From Planctomycetota bacterium (GTDB lineage Bacteria; Planctomycetota; Planctomycetia; Pirellulales; Lacipirellulaceae), in NCBI GenBank assembly GCA_024278955.1, contig JAJRSE010000069.1:1-34380 (forward strand): 34,380 nt of DNA. The letters are read 5' to 3'. Below are positions 29,788 through 34,380 of the stretch, piece after piece. The notes below the pieces were generated by a model. That model ran no database searches, was not told the origin of the DNA, and worked only from the letters and a program-made list of their open reading frames with translations. Positions within the stretch are counted from its first letter, which is position 1. Each line of letters begins with the position of its first letter. The translations under genes and the position numbers were made by a program.

Positions 29788-30867
29788 CTAAGCAACGAGG
29801 TCCGCCTTGTCGAGCTGGCCCAAAAGATTTCCACACGCTAGGCAAACGTCTTCAACGCAGATGGCGAGCATTGCCGTATTGGGAGTCGAGCTCTTTCGTG
29901 CTGCTGGACCTGTTTGGTGAAACGCCTGGACGGCCAGGTGATGATCGCCATAGGGGCCTGTGATCTGAGGCAAGGTCGGACCAAACAGCCCCACGACAGG
30001 CGTACCCACAGCAGCAGCCAGGTGGGCAGGCCCTGTGTCGGCGCTCACAAACAGGCTCGCTTTTCGTAGCACGGCTGCCAGCTCTGATAAACTCGTCGCA
30101 AAAGAGATGGCCGCATGGTCTCCAGCGGCACGGACAATTTCGCCAGCCCATTTCTTTTCTTCTTTGCCAGCCCAAACGACCAGCGATCGAAGTCCGTACT
30201 TCTCCCCCAAATGCTTAGCAACCTGACCAAACCGATCTGCAGGCCATTGCTTTGATTTCCAACCGGCTCCTGGATTGATGGCCACAAACGGCTCGCCGAT
30301 TTGAAGTAAGTCGAGATTCTTTTCTACTTTTCGCACCGCTTCGATGTCTCGGGGAACGTCGAAACGAACTTTTGGATTTTCGATGCCGAGATGCTGCAAC
30401 ATTTCGAGCTGCATGTCGACGATATGCGTAGAACGGGGAACGTGTCGGAGGTTGTTGAAAAACTGGCTCAGCTCACGCCCTCGAGGCGACTGAAAACCGA
30501 TTCGCTGCGGCGCGCCGGTTAACCATGCGGCGATCGAACTTTTACTGAGGCTCTGAGGATCAAAAGTATGCTCGATCTGCATCGCTCGCAATCGCTTTCT
30601 CAGCCCAAGCACGGTCCGAGGCGACTTGAGCCAACCCTTGGGGAGCACCACAAGCTCGTCGATGCACGGGTGCCCTTTGAGAATCGCCCCTGCCGCGGGT
30701 TCTGCTATCCAAACAATAAATGCGTTGGGGTAGCGATCGCGCACGGCGCACGCAAGGGGCATCGACATGATGGCATCGCCGATGGCGCTCAAACGCGCGA
30801 TTGCGATCCGTGGCCCAGTTCGCACGGGCGTTTCTGGCTTTTCGGTGGACGAGGGAAAGTTACTCAA
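29788..30867 (-). CDS. Glycosyltransferase family 9 (heptosyltransferase-like)
   Basis: A 359-residue GT9 enzyme. The N-terminus IAIARLSAIGDAIMSMPLA is the classic family motif. The C-domain has FVAINPGAGWKSKQWPADRF, then LFVSADTGPAHLAAAVGTP and VVGLFGPT, the ADP-heptose-type donor site. It would add a heptose or similar sugar to a lipid-linked core or surface glycan at the cytosolic face. The start is unusual: the only in-frame codon at the DUF4254 junction is TTG at 30867-30865, overlapping the TGA stop (30866-30864), which implies translational coupling. A GTG at 30825 is the alternative. It ends with a Cys-containing stretch (CVEDVCLACGNLL) seen in some planctomycete members. Confidence 0.9.
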   Translation of the reverse strand: MSNFPSSTEKPETPVRTGPRIAIARLSAIGDAIMSMPLACAVRDRYPNAFIVWIAEPAAGAILKGHPCIDELVVLPKGWLKSPRTVLGLRKRLRAMQIEHTFDPQSLSKSSIAAWLTGAPQRIGFQSPRGRELSQFFNNLRHVPRSTHIVDMQLEMLQHLGIENPKVRFDVPRDIEAVRKVEKNLDLLQIGEPFVAINPGAGWKSKQWPADRFGQVAKHLGEKYGLRSLVVWAGKEEKKWAGEIVRAAGDHAAISFATSLSELAAVLRKASLFVSADTGPAHLAAAVGTPVVGLFGPTLPQITGPYGDHHLAVQAFHQTGPAARKSSTPNTAMLAICVEDVCLACGNLLGQLDKADLVA

Positions 30868-31496
30868 GCGGCCTCGCGTGGTTTATCGCCGTACAGATAC
30901 GGGTTGAGAGTCGGGTCGTTGTACATCTTCATCTGCCGATAAACTTTCAGTATTTTGCGTCCCGCAAGAAGATCTTCGAGCAACTCGGCGAGCGAGTGCG
31001 ATAAATCTTGTCGTTGAATGTTGCAACGGGCCAAACGCTCGCGCACCTTCTCCAGATGCTGCTGGTCGACGTCGGTTCGGTCTAATTGTTCTTCAAGGTG
31101 ATAGATTCTCAGTGACATGATCGAAAGCCGATCGATAGCGCTCCCAGGCGTTTCGGTATTCACGCGAGCTTCGTCCGAGGGAGCAACGCCCGACTCGCCA
31201 AAAGTTGCAATCAACGCCTCGTCAATTCGCTCGATCCAGTCGTTGCGGTTCTGGTTGTAGCCATCAATGGCCCGTTTCACTTGGGCAATTCGCTCGTCGC
31301 TCACGTCGGGGCTCCGGGCAATGTCCTCTTCGTGCCAGAGTAAAAAGTTGAACTGATGCTGCTGACATACGGTATCCAATAGGCCTTCGTAAGGATTGTC
31401 GAGCTCACTACGGTGCCAGCGATCAACTGTCTCGCGATGTAATTGGGTCGCGGCAGAGACAAATACCGGCGTTTGAAACATACGGTCTGCTATCAT
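30864..31496 (-). CDS. DUF4254 protein coupled to GT9
   Basis: A 210-residue soluble helical protein matching what I recall of DUF4254: INRLSI-like AIDRLSIMSLRIYHLEEQLD, a central charged coil, and the C-terminal signature GRKILKVYRQMKMYNDPTLN followed by PYLYG. Proteins of this family commonly lie next to GT9 enzymes, and here the stop overlaps the GT9 start by the TTGA arrangement, so they are made together. Function is unknown; a glycosyltransferase partner is the simplest guess. The ATG at 31496 has AAGGA eight bases upstream. The frame stays open to 32912, but that part is antisense to the M28 peptidase gene and is not coding. Confidence 0.85.
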   Translation of the reverse strand: MIADRMFQTPVFVSAATQLHRETVDRWHRSELDNPYEGLLDTVCQQHQFNFLLWHEEDIARSPDVSDERIAQVKRAIDGYNQNRNDWIERIDEALIATFGESGVAPSDEARVNTETPGSAIDRLSIMSLRIYHLEEQLDRTDVDQQHLEKVRERLARCNIQRQDLSHSLAELLEDLLAGRKILKVYRQMKMYNDPTLNPYLYGDKPREAA

Positions 31497-31724
31497 CGAA
31501 CGATTCCTTAGATCAAGGGTCCTTAGAACAAGGGAGCCTCTCAAGTAGTAAACCTGGGCGGCGAAGTTTAGGAAACCGTTAGGAAACCGGCAAGGTAAGC
31601 TAGGCAATTTTGCGTTTCGCCCCACTTGTTTTAAACCTCTGGCAATTGGTGCCGCTCCCGCCGCATAGCCCGAAGCGACTGGCCTATCTCGCTGTCTGGC
31701 CCCAATCGGCCTACAATAACTTGT

Positions 31725-32810
31725 ATGAACAAAATTGACTCCAATCTCTTGCTCGCCGTCCCCAACACCCCGCGTAGAGGGGGGCTGTACTTGATGCTTG
31801 CATTCGCGGCCCTTTGCCTCAGCGCCAAGCCCGTTTCCTCTGAACCAAGCCGCGAGCCTGGCGTGCAACCCGCTCAAGACCTCGGCCAACCCTCTGGCCT
31901 CTCTGAAACCCAGGACTCGACTAGCACCAAAGAGCGTTTCAACGGCCAGCGTGCCTATGGATACCTCAAGCAGCTTTGTTCGTTCGGAAACCGTATGAGC
32001 GGTTCTCCAGGAATGCTGGAGCAGCAGAAACTTTTGGAAAAGCATTTTTCTGATCTCGGCGGGCAGGTTGGGTTTCAAAAATTTCAATTTCGCAAACACC
32101 CGCTCACGGGCCAGCCGGTGCCGATGGCGAATCTCATTGTTCAGTGGCATCCTGAGAGCACCGAGCGGATTATGCTCTGCGCTCATTACGACACTCGGCC
32201 GCGTCCCGATCGCGAAGCCGATCCGCGACGTGCTCGCAACGGAGTTTTTCTTGGTGCCAACGACGGCGCTAGCGGGGTTGCTGTGTTGATGGAGCTTGGT
32301 AATCATGTTCGCAATTTGCCTTCGCGTTACGGTCTCGACTTCGTGTTGTTCGACGCCGAAGAATTTGTCTTCGACGAACGCCGCGATCAATACTTTCTTG
32401 GCAGCACATGGTTTGCTCGCAGGTATCGCGACCAGCCCCCCGCCCATCGGTACGTTGCCGGAGTTTTGCTCGACATGGTCGGCGATGCAAAACTGAGCGT
32501 CTATCAAGAGCGGTACAGCACCACTTGGAAAGATACTCGCCCACTGGTCAAGGAGATTTGGGGGACGGCTAAACGGCTTGGGGTTCGGGAGTTCATTCCT
32601 CGTATCGGGTATTCGACCGCAATCCGTGACGACCACTTGCCTCTGTATAACATTGCTAAAATCCCGGTCATCGACATCATCGACTTCGAGTACCCCGACC
32701 CGGGCAATCGCTACTGGCACACGACGGCCGACGCCCCCGGGCGTTGTTCCGCCGATTCGCTTGGGAAAGTCGGTTGGGTCATGCAAGAATGGTTGACGAC
32801 CAAACGGTGA
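31725..32810 (+). CDS. M28-family peptidase, glutaminyl-cyclase-like
   Basis: A 361-residue exported zinc protein. A signal or anchor segment (GLYLMLAFAALCLSAKPVSS) precedes a Pro/Ser/Gln-rich linker. The catalytic domain has LCAHYDTRP (H154), LGANDGASG (D180), FDAEEF (E212, E213), LLDMVGD (D250) and NRYWHTTAD (H332). Asp, Glu and His of this set bind zinc both in M28 aminopeptidases and in glutaminyl-peptide cyclotransferases. The single-zinc-like spacing and IIDFEYPDPGNRYWHTTADA resemble the cyclases, which turn N-terminal Gln into pyroglutamate. Which reaction it performs cannot be settled by eye. It is divergent from the DUF4254/GT9 pair and lies 101 bases upstream of a membrane protein gene on the same strand. 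Confidence 0.85.
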   Translation: MNKIDSNLLLAVPNTPRRGGLYLMLAFAALCLSAKPVSSEPSREPGVQPAQDLGQPSGLSETQDSTSTKERFNGQRAYGYLKQLCSFGNRMSGSPGMLEQQKLLEKHFSDLGGQVGFQKFQFRKHPLTGQPVPMANLIVQWHPESTERIMLCAHYDTRPRPDREADPRRARNGVFLGANDGASGVAVLMELGNHVRNLPSRYGLDFVLFDAEEFVFDERRDQYFLGSTWFARRYRDQPPAHRYVAGVLLDMVGDAKLSVYQERYSTTWKDTRPLVKEIWGTAKRLGVREFIPRIGYSTAIRDDHLPLYNIAKIPVIDIIDFEYPDPGNRYWHTTADAPGRCSADSLGKVGWVMQEWLTTKR

Positions 32811-32911
32811 TGGGGAATGTTTAATGTAGGAGGTTTGATTGTTGATGTTAGAATGTATAATTTCCCTGAGTCTTACCTCAGCAATCAAAAATTTTACATC
32901 CAACATCGACA

Positions 32912-33568
32912 ATGCTCCCTGATCCGTTACGTTTGGCCATCGCTTTTGTTCCTTTGGCTTCGTATCTCTTTTTGATTGGACTACTCAACGCGCGGCGGCG
33001 TCCCTTTCTGACGACTGGCAGTGCTGACTTGGCTACTCTGGCGGCAGCCCTTTCGGGTTTGGTGCTAGTTGGGCCGATCGAATTGTTCCGGCCCGTGGAC
33101 GCTTCGACGGAATATGGCCGATATGTTTGGGCATTTTTGATGGTCTTCTACTGGCTCACGACCTGGCTGGCGGTTTTGTTAGCCCGCCCGCGCTTGGTGG
33201 TTTACAACATCAGCGAAGCGGAACTTCGCCCCGTCCTTGCCGAAGCCGCCCGAGCGATCGACCCACAAGCCCATTGGGCCGGCGATAGCCTCTCGCTGCC
33301 CACGCAGGGTGTGCAGTTGCATCTCGAAAGTTTTGATTTGATGCGTCATGTCTCGTTGATCTCCAGTGGTTCGAAACAAAGCCTCGCTGGCTGGCAACTT
33401 CTTACTTCGCAACTTTACGACCGACTCAAGCCGCTTAATGTCGCTCCCAATCCTCGATCGCTCGGCCTCGTCTTATTTGCGTTACTCCTTTTAGCGACAA
33501 GCACCACCCACATGCTCGTCCATCCGCAACGATTGGCTCAGGCGATGCAAGAGATTTTGACTTACTGA
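32912..33568 (+). CDS. Small membrane protein, unknown function
   Basis: A 218-residue protein I do not recognise. Three helices in the N-terminal half (RLAIAFVPLASYLFLIGLL, DLATLAAALSGLVLVGPIEL and YVWAFLMVFYWLTTWLAVLL) are followed by a soluble domain of about 80 residues (YNISEAELRPVLAEAARAID to WQLLTSQLYDRLKPLN). One more helix (SLGLVLFALLLLATSTTHML) lies near the end. The soluble part has alternating strand/helix character. The ATG at 32912 follows the M28 peptidase by 101 bases. No ribosome site stands out. Confidence 0.68.
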   Translation: MLPDPLRLAIAFVPLASYLFLIGLLNARRRPFLTTGSADLATLAAALSGLVLVGPIELFRPVDASTEYGRYVWAFLMVFYWLTTWLAVLLARPRLVVYNISEAELRPVLAEAARAIDPQAHWAGDSLSLPTQGVQLHLESFDLMRHVSLISSGSKQSLAGWQLLTSQLYDRLKPLNVAPNPRSLGLVLFALLLLATSTTHMLVHPQRLAQAMQEILTY

Positions 33569-33661
33569 GGTTTCTTGCGTCGGGAGTTCTTTTCTTGATG
33601 CGCATCGGAGACGCGGCGTTTCTTTGGGTTTTCCCTTCTTTCGCGACCCCCTCGGTTGGGG

Positions 33662-33821
33662 TTTTGTCCCACGGGTAGGGGTCCCATGTTTTGGGACTTA
33701 ATTCGGGTATTTTGTCCCTTGCGGTTTGCGATGGGTCCGAAAATCGTAGGGTTTTCTGCATGGTAACGGGGACAAAATAGCTTGAATTTAGGACTTTTGG
33801 TGCCTCGGTTTGGGACAAAAT
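33662..33821. repeat. Four inverted GGGACAAAA motifs
   Basis: TTTTGTCCC at 33662-33670 and 33710-33718 and GGGACAAAAT at 33769-33778 and 33812-33821 form two plus two inverted copies. A short hairpin GTCCCA-TGTTT-TGGGAC (33681-33697) lies among them. The set may fold into alternative stems, or may be the remains of a repeat element. Confidence 0.6.
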
Positions 33822-33980
33822 TACGAATTGAATTTGGAAGTCGGATTACGGAAATCGGAATGTAGGGATGTAGGCCGGAACTTGCGCAGAGGAGATTATC
33901 GCATTCTTGAGACGGCAAAGCGAAGGTTATTCTTGGCCGGGGTAGGACGATTACTAAGTCGATTTTTTTGGTAACACACA

Positions 33981-34014
33981 AGGGCGCCAAGATCGCCAAG
34001 AAAAAGAAGAAAGG
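33981..34014. repeat. GCGCCAAGATCGCCAAGAAAA dispersed repeat
   Basis: GGGCGCCAAGATCGCCAAG followed by an A/G-rich tail. Two GCCAAG units are ten bases apart. Sequences of this GGCGCCAAGACGCCAAG type recur between genes in many unrelated bacterial genomes; this identification is from memory. Confidence 0.5.
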
Positions 34015-34027
34015 GCCCCGACTGTCT

Positions 34028-34064
34028 AATACTACAACGCTAAGTTGAACCACAACGACACGAC
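34028..34064 (+). repeat. Dispersed repeat, GAACCACNACGACACGACG family, copy C
   Basis: AATACTACAACGCTAA, then GTT, then GAACCACAACGACACGAC. It matches copy B (848-893, minus strand) in both blocks, with a 5-base deletion between them and one substitution in the first. Confidence 0.8.
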
Positions 34065-34160
34065 AGGCACAACGAAATGGAGCTAAAAACACCGGTTCAA
34101 CAAAACACCGTTCCACATTGTTTGCCCTAGCTTTCTACTAAAGCAGTTCCTTTAATTGTG

Positions 34161-34234
34161 TAGCCACAGAGCTCACAGAGAACACCGAGAAAAGGTTATT
34201 CACTTCAGTATTTTCTCCGAGACCTCTGTGGCTA
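34161..34234. repeat. Decayed CACAGAG palindrome
   Basis: TAGCCACAGAG (34161-34171) and CTCTGTGGCTA (34224-34234) are perfect inverted repeats. Internal GAGAAAA / TTTTCTC also pair. It is the same family as the inner palindrome of the 11281-11442 element but has diverged, and no flanking direct repeat is visible. Confidence 0.7.
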
Positions 34235-34380
34235 TATTTTTGCCTCCTCACCAGAATCTGTGGGTAGATTTCAACGGACCCGAGGGTTTCAGGCTGTTAA
34301 TACTGTATTTCCAGTGGTTTTTTGTCATTTCCAATCTGAGTGTCAGAACGTAAATGGGTACAAAACAAGCGAATTCGATA

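Larger units (their letters stand above)
33569..34380. other. Repeat-rich gene-free right end
   Basis: 812 bp with no gene I can support. The open frame on the minus strand at 33562-34116 is built from repeats and low-complexity Arg/Asn-rich sequence without a domain. The stretch contains four GGGACAAAA motifs, a GCCAAG repeat, copy C of the GAACCACAACGACACGAC family and a decayed CACAGAG palindrome, listed separately. Confidence 0.65.

Noticed and set aside
31497..32912. Long N-terminal extension of the DUF4254 frame on the minus strand
   Set aside because: It is antisense to the well-supported M28 peptidase gene, and DUF4254 similarity begins at 31496, where AAGGA precedes an ATG.
33562..34116. 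184-codon open frame on the minus strand
   Set aside because: It covers the GGGACAAAA motifs, the GCCAAG repeat and copy C of the GAACCAC repeat, with no recognisable domain.
1..34380. CRISPR arrays, tRNA or rRNA genes
   Set aside because: No regularly spaced direct repeats with variable spacers and no tRNA- or rRNA-like sequence were seen on reading; no scanner was available.

Overview
The window looks like a chromosomal segment of a planctomycete, most likely of the Pirellulales type. The signs are PEP-CTERM proteins (one with a dockerin-like calcium-binding segment), a Ser/Thr kinase with a long multi-membrane tail beside an ECF sigma factor, an FHA protein, and many short dispersed repeats and fold-back elements between genes. 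This taxonomic reading is inference from gene content.

Layout. (1) 357-7041, minus strand: a signalling block, read in transcription order as a secreted or membrane-anchored coiled-coil protein, an FHA protein, a membrane Ser/Thr kinase, a small membrane protein, an ECF sigma factor and an HC2-type anti-sigma candidate. (2) 7395-8783, plus strand: a lipoprotein with a very His/Asp/Glu-rich segment and a secreted HMA (CxxC) protein, probably a metal-handling pair, closed by a strong hairpin. (3) 8882-25148, minus strand: a large surface polysaccharide cluster. It holds a Wzx-like flippase, a Wzy-like polymerase candidate, three glycosyltransferases, two methyltransferases, GDP-mannose 3,5-epimerase-like and UDP-GlcNAc 2-epimerase (wecB) enzymes, a sulfotransferase, a SUMF1-fold PEP-CTERM protein, and a 734-residue fusion of a pyruvate-kinase-like domain with ATP sulfurylase. 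(4) 25775-27439, plus strand: the WbaP-like initiating sugar-phosphate transferase, divergent from the flippase. (5) 27733-33568: a PEP-CTERM/dockerin protein with a degenerate subtilase-like domain, a GT9 glycosyltransferase coupled to a DUF4254 protein, an M28/glutaminyl-cyclase-like peptidase and a small membrane protein.

The most striking element is the 626-bp gap between flippase and initiating transferase (25149-25774). It carries two near-identical sigma-54 promoters pointing outward (TGGCACATCGATTGCT on the minus strand, TGGCACATCATTTGCT on the plus strand). Between them lie three 16-bp dyads related to GTTGCC-N4-GGCAAC whose centres are exactly 23 bp apart, the layout expected of an enhancer for a sigma-54 activator. 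Both leaders can fold. This suggests that chain initiation and export are switched on together by one activator that is not in the window.

The polysaccharide is probably sulfated. ATP sulfurylase (fused to pyruvate kinase, which could supply ATP) and the PAPS-type sulfotransferase are consecutive genes, but an APS kinase, exosortase, Wza/Wzc and the activator are all absent here. Other notable items are a 142-bp MITE-like nested palindrome with a 10-bp target duplication, two tandem 109-bp fold-back elements with CTAG ends, and a dispersed repeat sitting in the sigma/anti-sigma spacer.
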